64,000 nt of DNA from Methanobacterium bryantii. GTDB taxonomy: Archaea; Methanobacteriota; Methanobacteria; Methanobacteriales; Methanobacteriaceae. Below, one piece after another: positions 18,593 through 26,805 of the stretch (the first letter of the stretch is position 1; every line of letters starts with the position of its first letter). Location: assembly GCF_002287175.1 (NCBI RefSeq), contig NZ_LMVM01000039.1:141878-205877 (forward strand), in the 5' to 3' direction. The position numbers were made by a program, and so were the translations under genes. Below the pieces are notes generated by a model. The model had not been told where the DNA came from and made no database searches. It was given only the letters and a program-made list of their open reading frames with translations.

Positions 18593-19054
18593 TTACTTTT
18601 TCTTTATTTTTTTCCTTTTAAAAAGCCTTTTAATATTTTTTAAAGATATATGAGACTCAACTTCATCATTGACCATGGCACATGGCGCTAAAGCACAGCA
18701 ACCCAGGCATCCCACAGATTCAAGAGAATACTCTAAATCAATGGTCACTTCTCCTTCTTTGATACCTAAATGTCTTTCAATTCCAGCCACTATTTGAGGT
18801 GCACCCTGTACGTGGCATGCAGTCCCTGTACAAACCATTATATGTTTTTTACCCACAGGAGTAAATCTAAACTGAGAATAAAACGTTGCAACTCCATATA
18901 TTTCGCTTTCAGGCATCTTCAAAAAGTTTGAAAGCTCTATTATTATATCTTCAGGCAAGTATCCATAATTAGACTGGATATCCTGTAAAATAGGAATTAA
19001 TTCTGATTTTTCGCCCCCATAACTTGATAAAATTTCGTTTAATTTGTCTTCCAT
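18593..19054 (-). CDS. NuoE-like [2Fe-2S] subunit
   Basis: A 153-residue 24-kDa-subunit family protein. Helical N-terminal part (LIPILQDIQSNYGYLPEDII) and C-terminal thioredoxin-like [2Fe-2S] domain with CTGTACHVQGA and VGCLGCCALAPCA. ATG at 19054 follows GGTGG. First gene of a two-gene unit with the NuoF-like subunit; both serve the FdhA module downstream, with the mobB gene lying in between on the other strand. The lysine-rich tail is unusual but harmless. Confidence 0.92.
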   Translation of the reverse strand: MEDKLNEILSSYGGEKSELIPILQDIQSNYGYLPEDIIIELSNFLKMPESEIYGVATFYSQFRFTPVGKKHIMVCTGTACHVQGAPQIVAGIERHLGIKEGEVTIDLEYSLESVGCLGCCALAPCAMVNDEVESHISLKNIKRLFKRKKIKKK

Positions 19055-19312
19055 TCTTTTCCACCGGTTTACTAATTATATCTTAAATGTACTGGTTAAA
19101 TTTGACTTATCAGTTGGACTGATTGAATCTTTTAAAAAGAGTAATGATATAAAAATATACATTTTTTCTATTTATAGTTATTTCACCCCAATCATTTGAA
19201 GTTTTTTGAAAAATTTTTAGGAACTGTAAATTGAAACTATAATCAGTAATAAATATATCAAATTAAAATCATATTATAAACAGGTAAATAAAAAGAAACT
19301 GGGATGATAACC

Positions 19313-19633
19313 ATGGCAGATGAACTTCCAGATCATTATGTAAGTATAAGAGAAAGATATAAAGAATTTGGGAATGCATTAAGCGATTTAGGTAGAATAA
19401 CAGATCAATCCGGCCCTATAGATCATAAACATTCACATTTAATTCAGCTTGCAGCATCAGCCGCCATAAGATCAGAAGGTGCCGTACACAGCCACGCAAG
19501 AAGAGCTCTTGAACTTGGAGCCTCTCCTGAAGAGTTATATCATGCGTTAATTATTGTCACAAGTACTATAGGATTCCCAAATGTAGCTGCAGCCATCTCA
19601 TGGGTAGATGACGTTGTAACGGATAAAAAATAA
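19313..19633 (+). CDS. Carboxymuconolactone decarboxylase/AhpD-like protein
   Basis: A 106-residue all-helical protein of the AhpD/CMD superfamily (HSHLIQLAASAAIRSEGAVHSHARRALELG, then EELYHALIIVTSTIGFPNVAAA). The CxxC pair of redox-active AhpD members is absent; EGAVHSHA occupies its place, so peroxidase activity is unlikely. The ATG at 19313 is preferred with GGGATGAT as ribosome site, although 19304 is also possible. It lies between the NuoE-like gene and fdhD. Function unknown. Confidence 0.8.
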   Translation: MADELPDHYVSIRERYKEFGNALSDLGRITDQSGPIDHKHSHLIQLAASAAIRSEGAVHSHARRALELGASPEELYHALIIVTSTIGFPNVAAAISWVDDVVTDKK

Positions 19634-19747
19634 ATAAGTAACTCTCTTTTTAAACATTAATTTATTAATTTTTTTATTTTTACGTCAGTTTTAATAATCA
19701 GTGAACTAATTAAATATAGACAGACTTTTTGACTACGAGGTAATTCC

Positions 19748-20506
19748 ATGGCAGAAATGTTTAAAAAAGTAAATGCTACACGTGTTGATAACAGAATCTC
19801 TCAGGTAGAGGAAAAAATTGTTAATGACGAGCAAATCAAAATTATCATAAATGAGACAGTCACTAGAAGTTTCTCCATAAGCCCTAACTCTTTAAAAGAG
19901 TTTGCAGTAGGATACTTACTTGGAGAAGGATTAGCTGTATCTGTAGACAATATAACCAAAATAAAAGTGGAAGATTATACCATCAACGTAACTGTTGACC
20001 TCGCTGATTTTGATATCCGAAAAGAATTGATCGTTGGCTCTGACTGCTTTGGAGGGTGGAGAACCAAAATTGATTATATAAATGAAGTAGATTCAGATTA
20101 TACCATTTCTAAAGAAGACATATTTGAAGGATTTAAAAAATTAAAAGAAGAAGCCCATGTATGGCAGGAAACCGGCGGTACTCACATAGCAGGTCTTGTA
20201 AATAAAGATACTGATGAATTTATAGGTATAGAAGATGTAAGCCGCCACGTTGCAGTGGATAAAGTTATAGGTGCAAGTGCACTTAAAAAAATAGATTTTT
20301 CAAGGAGTTTCCTCGTATACAGTGGGCGAATGCCTGCAGACATGTTAATAAAGGTTTCAAGGACCGGAATTCCGATTTTAACTTCTAATGCAGCTCCTAC
20401 TTCTTCGGGTTATTCCGTTGCCCAAAAAGCAGGGATAACATTAGCAGGATTTGTCAGGGGAGAGCGGTTTAACATATATACACATCCCTACAGGATTTTA
20501 ATATAA
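19748..20506 (+). CDS. fdhD: Formate dehydrogenase accessory sulfurtransferase FdhD
   Basis: A 252-residue FdhD-family protein that passes sulfur from IscS-type desulfurases to the Mo-pterin of formate dehydrogenase. Family motifs visible: FAVGYLLGEGL, QETGGTHIAGL, EDVSRHVAVDKVIGA, and SRTGIPILTSNAAPTSSGYSVAQKAGITLAGFVRGERFN spread over the C-terminal half. The usual CxxC in the flexible loop is reduced to one cysteine (SDCFGG, about residue 99). The gene supports the FdhA system upstream and ends in a hairpin shared with the convergent gene. Confidence 0.9.
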   Translation: MAEMFKKVNATRVDNRISQVEEKIVNDEQIKIIINETVTRSFSISPNSLKEFAVGYLLGEGLAVSVDNITKIKVEDYTINVTVDLADFDIRKELIVGSDCFGGWRTKIDYINEVDSDYTISKEDIFEGFKKLKEEAHVWQETGGTHIAGLVNKDTDEFIGIEDVSRHVAVDKVIGASALKKIDFSRSFLVYSGRMPADMLIKVSRTGIPILTSNAAPTSSGYSVAQKAGITLAGFVRGERFNIYTHPYRILI

Positions 20507-20511
20507 AAATA

Positions 20512-20532
20512 GTATAACACTATGTGTTATAC
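20512..20532. terminator. Bidirectional terminator hairpin between fdhD and the SagB-like gene
   Basis: A perfect 9-bp stem GTATAACAC / GTGTTATAC with a TAT loop lies six bases after the fdhD stop. It includes the stop codon of the convergent SagB-like gene. Confidence 0.6.
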
Positions 20533-21257
20533 GCAGAATACCCTACTGGATAAATATATATCGTATTTTCATTGGCTGGAAGGCCGAGAACTGTATGGAC
20601 CTGGTCATCTTTAAATGAACCTAAGGCTACTGTTACCAGACCTCTGGCTTCAGCTTCCAGATAAATATTTTCTCCAGCATGCCCTGCTTCTAAATTCACA
20701 AATCGAGTACAAAGTGTTTCATCTTTATATTTAGCCACCATTTTACTGTAATCTCCAGTAATTACGATATCTACTGGAGCTTCTTTTACCCATGCCTGTC
20801 CATTTGCAGCCTGAGACAAATCTGAACGAGCATCACTTTCTGATGTTTTCTCCAGTGTGTTGTTATAGGGATTATAATGATATATTCCTTCACTTAACCC
20901 GGTTACCCCATCTTTACCTACAATAATATACACTTCCAATGGATAGACCTGTCCGCCGGAGGGTACCGATCTTAAGTTGTTAGCTTTATCAGTGATTCCC
21001 TGCGCAGCCCACATAAGCTGTGAAACGTCTTGTAAAGTTATAGATTGGTTAGTATAATGCCTCACAGAACGCCTATTCTGTATAGCTTGCTCCACAGACA
21101 CGTTACCCTCAAGTATGGGGTTTGGGAGGTTTATTGTACTGATAACTGTCCTCTGGCTGTTACTGGTTGTTGTAGGTTGAGGCCAGACTAGATAAGCAAT
21201 TGTTACACCAAGTAAGATAATTAGAATAATTAGAATAATTTTTCCTTTTCTGGACAT
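20520..21257 (-). CDS. SagB/ThcOx-type nitroreductase-family dehydrogenase, membrane-anchored
   Basis: A 245-residue flavoprotein of the nitroreductase superfamily. Residues 6-26 form a hydrophobic anchor (GKIILIILIILLGVTIAYLVW) followed by a Ser/Thr/Asn linker, so the catalytic domain is probably outside. The FMN-binding motifs are NRRSVRHYTNQSITLQDVSQLMWAAQG, RSVPSGGQVYPLEVYIIVG and YHYNPYNNTLE. Family members reduce or oxidise heterocycles or small molecules; no azoline-peptide partner genes are seen, so the substrate is unknown. Convergent with fdhD. Confidence 0.85.
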   Translation of the reverse strand: MSRKGKIILIILIILLGVTIAYLVWPQPTTTSNSQRTVISTINLPNPILEGNVSVEQAIQNRRSVRHYTNQSITLQDVSQLMWAAQGITDKANNLRSVPSGGQVYPLEVYIIVGKDGVTGLSEGIYHYNPYNNTLEKTSESDARSDLSQAANGQAWVKEAPVDIVITGDYSKMVAKYKDETLCTRFVNLEAGHAGENIYLEAEARGLVTVALGSFKDDQVHTVLGLPANENTIYIYPVGYSAYNT

Positions 21258-21413
21258 AAATAGTACTCTCCAACCATTTTACATATATAGTTTAATAATT
21301 ACCTGAAATTAATCAGGGTTATATAAAAACAAAAAAGTCATTTAAAAAAATAAAATCATCAAAAACATATTGCAAATCAAAGATTTTTGGAGTGATCTGT
21401 TTAATTCCAAAAA

Positions 21414-21445
21414 ATCACTCAAGAACATTATGCCTCCCCTTCAAC
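21414..21445 (-). repeat. Duplicated copy of the hxlB 3' end
   Basis: This segment repeats the last roughly 30 bases of the adjacent SIS gene (21556-21590), with about three differences, including the stop codon. Read on the minus strand it gives LKGRHNVLE-stop against LKARHTVLE-stop. Between the two copies lies a palindromic element, so this looks like the scar of an insertion or local duplication. Confidence 0.6.
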
Positions 21446-21469
21446 CTTTTTAAAAAAAAGGCCGTCGAA

Positions 21470-21511
21470 AATCTATGATTTTCGGGCCCACAAAAATCGT
21501 AGATTTTTGTT
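21470..21511. repeat. Short palindromic element
   Basis: Two adjacent perfect palindromes: CGAAAATC-TAT-GATTTTCG (21475-21493) and CAAAAATC-GTA-GATTTTTG about ten bases later, joined by GGGCCCA. The core AAAATC-TAY-GATTTT also occurs in the spacer upstream of fwdF (about 10.2 kb), which suggests a dispersed element. Confidence 0.55.
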
Positions 21512-21555
21512 GGGATTGATCAAAAACACACCGTAACTAACTCCTCTTAAAAAAA

Positions 21556-22140
21556 TCACTCAAGAACAGTATGCCTCGCCTTCAAATCTTCTTCTGTTTT
21601 TCCCATTTTATGCATAAGCTCAGCTATGACACCTTCAAGGAATATAAAAGTTGATACTTCAAATAAAGTTCCAAGTGGAGACAGTGGCTGATGCCTTCCG
21701 TTTATCTGGCGTTTAATATAATCTTTTTCTGTGTCAATTTTAGTTCTTCCTTTAATTGGCATTATCAAATCAGAAAGACCCCCAAGGGTTGAGTCTTCAT
21801 AAGATGTTACCGCAATTATTTTTGCCCCTCTTTTTTTACTTATTGTAGCAGTGCTTATAATAAAACTGGTCTCTCCTGACCCTGAAATTGCAAGTAAACA
21901 GTCATCAGCATATATAGCTGGAGTTATAGTTTCCCCGACCACATATACACTTATTCCAAGATGCATTAACCTCATAGCAAAGGCCCTTGCAACCAGTCCA
22001 GATCTTCCAAGACCTATTATAAAAACATTGTTTGCATTAATTAGCATGTCAAGCATTTCTTCAATGCGTTCACTGTCAATTTCTGATGATACACCCTTAA
22101 TATTGTCCACTATTTCATCTATAGCCTCATTTAAAATCAT
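21556..22140 (-). CDS. hxlB: SIS-domain sugar isomerase (6-phospho-3-hexuloisomerase-like)
   Basis: A 194-residue SIS protein. Key segments: NVFIIGLGRSGLVARAFAMRLMHLGI (about 40-65), AISGSGETSFIISTA and AKIIAVTSYEDSTLGGLSD. The HxlB/Phi family interconverts hexulose and fructose 6-phosphate, which in archaea feeds the reversed ribulose monophosphate route to pentoses. The ATG at 22140 follows GGTGAG and gives the usual family length; the open frame extends to 22263. It diverges from a ModE/LysR-like regulator. Symbol is a family assignment. Confidence 0.82.
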   Translation of the reverse strand: MILNEAIDEIVDNIKGVSSEIDSERIEEMLDMLINANNVFIIGLGRSGLVARAFAMRLMHLGISVYVVGETITPAIYADDCLLAISGSGETSFIISTATISKKRGAKIIAVTSYEDSTLGGLSDLIMPIKGRTKIDTEKDYIKRQINGRHQPLSPLGTLFEVSTFIFLEGVIAELMHKMGKTEEDLKARHTVLE

Positions 22141-22279
22141 TTTCTCACCGGTTGCAGAATCTATATTTCCATATTCTTTCTTAGTATATTTACCTATAAA
22201 TATTGATTTGGTTATAATCCTTTTAATAATAGAAAGACTGAAATTACATCCATACTTTGACAACTAAACAGGGGTTAAA

Positions 22280-23146
22280 ATGAAATACCATCCAAAGGTA
22301 AGCCTTATAATAGAAGGGCATACATTTAGTTATAAACTTTTTGAAGCGCTTGAACATGTATCCAGAACATATTCCCAACGAAAAGCTGCTCAAGAACTAA
22401 ACATATCCCATGCAGTTCTCAATCGCCGTATTAAAGAAGCTGAAGAAAAACTTGGTTTTAAACTTCTCGCTGCAACTGGTGCAGGTTCTGAGCTGACCGG
22501 GAACGCGCAAAAAATCCTTCAAAAGTATAAAAAATATACAAATAGGCTTAAAAATCGTGAAAAAATCATTATTTGCGGAGGATATGCTTCTTCCAGACTT
22601 ATGGAAACGTTATCATTAAAATATGGTTTAAATGCTGCAGTATACAGAACAAGTGATAAAAATGCAATTCATCTAGCTAACCTCGATATGGTGGATATTC
22701 TAACACTTGACGACCCCGTGCACGCATTTATCCAAAATTTAGACTTTGTACCAATTGCATATGACCACCTGGTTCTCGTATCCTGCGCAAGAACACATCA
22801 TGACATCAAGGAGTTAAATGGGAAAAATTTTGTTGAAATTCTTGATTCACCCCAAAGGCTGGCATGGAATACACTGGACGATAATAAAATTCAGTATAAA
22901 TTAGCGTGGGAATTTAAATTACCTTATGATGCCCTAAGATTTATCCAAAAAAATCCTGAATTTTACACATTTATAAACAGCAGCCTATGGGAAGGCTCAG
23001 ATATTATAAAAAATGATACACGGCACATCATAAGTTGCGTTATATGTAATAAAGAAGATAAAAGAATAGATGACTTTTTAAATTTCATTTTAACTTTTAA
23101 GGGGCAGAGATTAGTTGAAAAGTGCGGATTTGAAAGTGTAAGATAA
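22280..23146 (+). CDS. ModE/LysR-type HTH regulator with periplasmic-binding-like ligand domain
   Basis: A 288-residue regulator. The N-terminal winged helix (TYSQRKAAQELNISHAVLNRRIKEAEEKLG, about 30-60) and the following LLAATGAGSELTGNAQKIL resemble the ModE DNA-binding domain. From residue 95 there is a PBP-like domain (IIICGGYASSRLMETLSLKYG ... KGQRLVEKCGFES), as in PF12727-type proteins linked to molybdenum genes. Its setting beside fdhD, moeA and a Mo/W transporter suggests an oxyanion-responsive regulator, but the ligand is inferred. It starts 17 bases after the open frame of the divergent SIS gene. Confidence 0.78.
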   Translation: MKYHPKVSLIIEGHTFSYKLFEALEHVSRTYSQRKAAQELNISHAVLNRRIKEAEEKLGFKLLAATGAGSELTGNAQKILQKYKKYTNRLKNREKIIICGGYASSRLMETLSLKYGLNAAVYRTSDKNAIHLANLDMVDILTLDDPVHAFIQNLDFVPIAYDHLVLVSCARTHHDIKELNGKNFVEILDSPQRLAWNTLDDNKIQYKLAWEFKLPYDALRFIQKNPEFYTFINSSLWEGSDIIKNDTRHIISCVICNKEDKRIDDFLNFILTFKGQRLVEKCGFESVR

Positions 23147-23229
23147 TTGGTTTACAAGGTAATAAGAGTGGCTTTTATACCCATGAATGAATAAAGGAAA
23201 GTTAACTAGATGTTGGTAGAGTGGTTAGT

Positions 23230-24222
23230 ATGGGTGTCTTAAAGAAAAAAATCAGTAAGTACAACAAATATATCATTGAGATTGAGAGCGAAGAACTTGA
23301 AGCTAATAATCTTAAAAACATTGAAGATGTTATCATCGTCAGCAAAAAAGACTTTGAAAAAGAGTTAAATAAGTCTAAGGAATTAGCAGCAAAATTAGAA
23401 TCTAAAGACTTAGAACTCAAATTAAAAGGTCTTAAAATTCAAGAAAAAGACATAGAAATTCAAAGGGCAAAATCCGAAATGTACGAACTTAAAGAAAACT
23501 ATAACTCTAAAATTACTACACTTGAAGATAACTATGCGCTCAAATCAAATGAATTGACCCTGTTACTCAATGATAAAGGAAACGAACTTGAAAGCATTAA
23601 GAATGAATACAGTAAACTCAAAGAAGAATTGGAACATAGCTCTAACTCTCTAAAAGAAAAGCTCGAAGAAAAGGAAACTATAAACAATCAGATGGAAGTC
23701 TATCGAATTGGAAATATAGGGCTTAAAAATGAAATTGAAGGCAAAAAAAAGGAGATTAATGAACTAAAAAGTAGCTATAACGAGTTAAAAATTAATTATG
23801 ATGAATTAAAAGGTAATTACAGTGAAATTCTGGATATTAAATCTCAAAAGGAAAATGAAATAGAAAGTCTTCGATCCAACGTCAACCGGCTTGAGATGGT
23901 CCAGATAGAGTATAACAAACTAGTTAATAGTTACAGACACCTCCAGGAAGTAGTAAACAAGAAAGATAAAACTATAAATGAATTAGAATCTAAAAAACGG
24001 AAGTTAGAACAGTATCTTTCAATGTCAATGGAAGCTATAACTACTTTAAAAAACCTTGGATTATTTAATAGATTGTTTAATAGGATTCCAGAAGGTATTG
24101 AAGAACTGCAGGAAGATATTAAAAAGTTACAACCTCCAAAAGAAATAGAAATAGAACCTGTAAGAGCTAAAAAAACTACAGATATCTTAGGAATAAAAGA
24201 GGATAATTTCGAAGACCTGTAA
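23230..24222 (+). CDS. Long coiled-coil protein of unknown function
   Basis: A 330-residue protein, nearly all predicted coiled coil from about residue 30 to 265 (repeated E/K/L/N heptads such as KEENIESLRSNVNRLEMVQIE-like stretches). It has no signal peptide or membrane segment. The C-terminus turns into a short globular or amphipathic part (TTLKNLGLFNRLFNRIPEGIEELQEDIKKL) and an acidic tail. ATG at 23230; an outer GTG at 23221 overlaps the best ribosome site. No homologue recognised; an SMC-like structural role is possible but not supported by an ATPase head. Confidence 0.75.
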   Translation: MGVLKKKISKYNKYIIEIESEELEANNLKNIEDVIIVSKKDFEKELNKSKELAAKLESKDLELKLKGLKIQEKDIEIQRAKSEMYELKENYNSKITTLEDNYALKSNELTLLLNDKGNELESIKNEYSKLKEELEHSSNSLKEKLEEKETINNQMEVYRIGNIGLKNEIEGKKKEINELKSSYNELKINYDELKGNYSEILDIKSQKENEIESLRSNVNRLEMVQIEYNKLVNSYRHLQEVVNKKDKTINELESKKRKLEQYLSMSMEAITTLKNLGLFNRLFNRIPEGIEELQEDIKKLQPPKEIEIEPVRAKKTTDILGIKEDNFEDL

Positions 24223-24236
24223 AAACTTTTTTACAG

Positions 24237-25553
24237 CTAATATTTCTCAAGGAGTAATTCAACTTCTTTTTCTAAATTAAAATTTTTTAAATATTCTATT
24301 TCTGCTTTTTTAACTGCGATATAAGCTTTGGAAAGTTTCTTTCCCATTGCATTCAAGATTATTTCATCTTTTTCCAGCTCTTCAATTGCATTTTCCAGTC
24401 GGGAAGGTAAAATTTTTATTTTATAATCTTTTCCCTGTAAAATATTTCCAGGATCTTCCTGAACCGGCTCTTCCAGTTCCATTTTCTGTGTTACTCCATG
24501 AATCCCTGCTGCAATAACTGCACCCAATGCCAGATAAGGATTAGAAGATGCATCTACTGTTTTTAACTCAAAATTTTTGATCTCTCCATCAAATTCAGGA
24601 ATAACCCTAATAGCGGCCTCCCTATTACCAATTCCCCAGCATTGGAAAGCTCCGCTCCAGTAATGCGGTTTAATTCTATGATAAGAGTTGGTAATTGGAG
24701 TGGTTACAGCCATAAGTGCAGGCAAGTGATATAAAACACCAGCTATAAAATGACTCCCTACCTTAGACATTCCATATCTTTCTTCAAAATCAGATAAAAT
24801 ATTTTTACCTTCCCCCCACAGGCTCAAATGCAAATGGCATCCGCTTCCAGCTTTATCCACAAATATTTTAGGAAGGAATGATGCGGTTAAACTATATTTA
24901 CCTGCAACTGCCCTTACAGTTTCTCTAAATATTATTTGATTGTCGCATGCCTTAAGAGCCTCGTCGTACTTAACTGTAATTTCCTGTTGTCCAGGTCCAG
25001 ATTCAGCATGGTACTGCTGGACTTCCATACCCTGTAAAATAAGTGCTTTAACCATTTCATTAATAATTTCGCTATTTATATCCATGGAATAAGTTGATGC
25101 AAAGGAAGTGTTATCAGCAGGGAAAATTCCATCTTCTGTTTTCTTTAAAAGGTAAAATTCATTTTCAAATGCCCCTTTAACTGAAAACCCCATTTCTGCA
25201 GCTCTATTGACCATCCTTTTTAAAAACCCTCTGGGACAGTAATCCCACGTCTCTCCATTTTTTTTCATATCCCCCATAAAACGCCCGTGACCTGGAGAAT
25301 ATGGAACAGGCGTAAAACTGGAAAGATCTGCTTTAAGCTGGACTTCACCTACTGGACTAAGCCCGCTTTCTTCAACAACAGCATCATATACTGCAGGTAC
25401 TCCCTGTTGACCTTCAGAAATACCTACATAATACTCAGAATCCTCCGAAGAAGTCTTATAAATCGATTTTGCCCTTATTATATTTGCATTATCACACCAC
25501 AGTATCCTGATAAACTCAATATCGGAAGGTACAACAGATTTTTTATTAACCAT
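24237..25553 (-). CDS. Glutamine synthetase-like protein
   Basis: A 438-residue member of the glutamine synthetase family. Catalytic features: GAFENEFYL (metal-binding Glu), QQYHAESGPGQQEI, GSGCHLHLSLW (His and metal ligands), NSYHRIKPHYWSGAFQCWGIGNREAAIRV (ATP/Glu site) and the Arg/Glu of FELKTVDASSNPYLALGAVIAAG. The sequence differs from the canonical archaeal GlnA (for example CWGIGNREA against APVNLAWS-type), so it may ligate another amine to glutamate. It stands alone, convergent with the coiled-coil gene. Full length for the family. Confidence 0.82.
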   Translation of the reverse strand: MVNKKSVVPSDIEFIRILWCDNANIIRAKSIYKTSSEDSEYYVGISEGQQGVPAVYDAVVEESGLSPVGEVQLKADLSSFTPVPYSPGHGRFMGDMKKNGETWDYCPRGFLKRMVNRAAEMGFSVKGAFENEFYLLKKTEDGIFPADNTSFASTYSMDINSEIINEMVKALILQGMEVQQYHAESGPGQQEITVKYDEALKACDNQIIFRETVRAVAGKYSLTASFLPKIFVDKAGSGCHLHLSLWGEGKNILSDFEERYGMSKVGSHFIAGVLYHLPALMAVTTPITNSYHRIKPHYWSGAFQCWGIGNREAAIRVIPEFDGEIKNFELKTVDASSNPYLALGAVIAAGIHGVTQKMELEEPVQEDPGNILQGKDYKIKILPSRLENAIEELEKDEIILNAMGKKLSKAYIAVKKAEIEYLKNFNLEKEVELLLEKY

Positions 25554-25763
25554 ACCACTTACCCCACAACAGCTTAATAATTAAATTAATCACTCCAGAC
25601 ATTATTTAAAAAGCTTAACTTAAATTTGTTTTAATCATTTAGAACTATATACTCTCCCCAAACCTAAATAACTTTCCAAACATTTTAATAGTTTTAAAAC
25701 GAAACTTGTAAAAACCATGGGAAATTTTTCCAGAGTTATTTATAATAATTATTATATTATGAG

Positions 25764-26690
25764 GTGATTTTTCTGATTAAAAAAACAGATCTTCTAGCCA
25801 TTGGGCACACAGCTTTAGATTCCATAGTTCTTGTTAAGGAATTTCCATCTCCAAATTCGTCAACACTGATAAAACAGATAAAAAACTTCGATGGAGGAGC
25901 AGCTGCAAATGTAGCAGTGGTTGCATCTGCATTAGGACTTAAATCAGCACTGGTATCTGCTGTTGGAGACGAATTTAAAGCTTCAAATTACCACAATAAG
26001 CTTAAAACTATGGGAGTAGACACTGAGGACATGATAGTGATTGAAAACGAAAAAACACCTATGGCCTGGGTTTTTACAGATTCTAACAATGATCAGATAA
26101 GTTATTTTTACTGGGGGGCTGCAGCTTACTTTAAAGAATCTGAACCTCCTGAAAGAGCTATTAAAAAGGCAACTGCAGTTCACCTAGCAACAGGCGACCC
26201 CTGCTTCAATCGAAGGTCAGGTGAAGTGGCCAGCGAATTTCAAAAATTGATATCATTTGACCCAGGACAAGATCTCCACATGTACTCTCCAGAAAAGCTT
26301 AAAAGTGTTATAAAAGTCTGTAACATTCTTTTTGGAAACCATTACGAAATTGATAGAATTTTAAAAACATTGAATATGGATATCACTGAACTGAGATCTA
26401 TTGGGCCTGAAATTATAGTTAAAACATACGGTAAAGACGGAAGCATGATATACGCTGATAAAAAAATTAAAATAGATTCAATACTCAGAACCCCAGTAGA
26501 CCCAACGGGAGCTGGAGATTCATATCGTGCTGCGTTCTTAAATGCTTATTTAAATGACAAAGATCTAGAATACTGTGGAAAATTCGCCTCTGCTGTTTCA
26601 TCGTTCATTGTAGAGGCTGAAGGATGCCAGACCAATGTTCCAGATTATAATATGACCATTGAAAGAATGAAAGAAAAATGGGATGAATAA
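25764..26690 (+). CDS. PfkB-family carbohydrate/nucleoside kinase
   Basis: A 305-308-residue ribokinase-superfamily kinase. N-terminal DLLAIGHTALDSIV, FDGGAAANVAVVASALG substrate-binding GG pair, and the C-terminal catalytic DPTGAGDSYRAAFLNAYL with the base aspartate. No start is ideal: GTG at 25764 overlaps the GAGGTGAT ribosome site, and a CTG at 25773 lies right after it, so CTG may be the real start. Substrate unknown; archaeal relatives act on ribose, nucleosides or ADP-dependent sugars. Confidence 0.85.
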   Translation: MIFLIKKTDLLAIGHTALDSIVLVKEFPSPNSSTLIKQIKNFDGGAAANVAVVASALGLKSALVSAVGDEFKASNYHNKLKTMGVDTEDMIVIENEKTPMAWVFTDSNNDQISYFYWGAAAYFKESEPPERAIKKATAVHLATGDPCFNRRSGEVASEFQKLISFDPGQDLHMYSPEKLKSVIKVCNILFGNHYEIDRILKTLNMDITELRSIGPEIIVKTYGKDGSMIYADKKIKIDSILRTPVDPTGAGDSYRAAFLNAYLNDKDLEYCGKFASAVSSFIVEAEGCQTNVPDYNMTIERMKEKWDE

Positions 26691-26805
26691 TCAATTTACA
26701 TCCCCCATTTATTTTATAAAATAACCAATGCATTCCCAGTTAACACTCATCTTAATAAAACAGGATGAATAACCACTTATTTTACAAATAACATATTAAA
26801 CAGTG

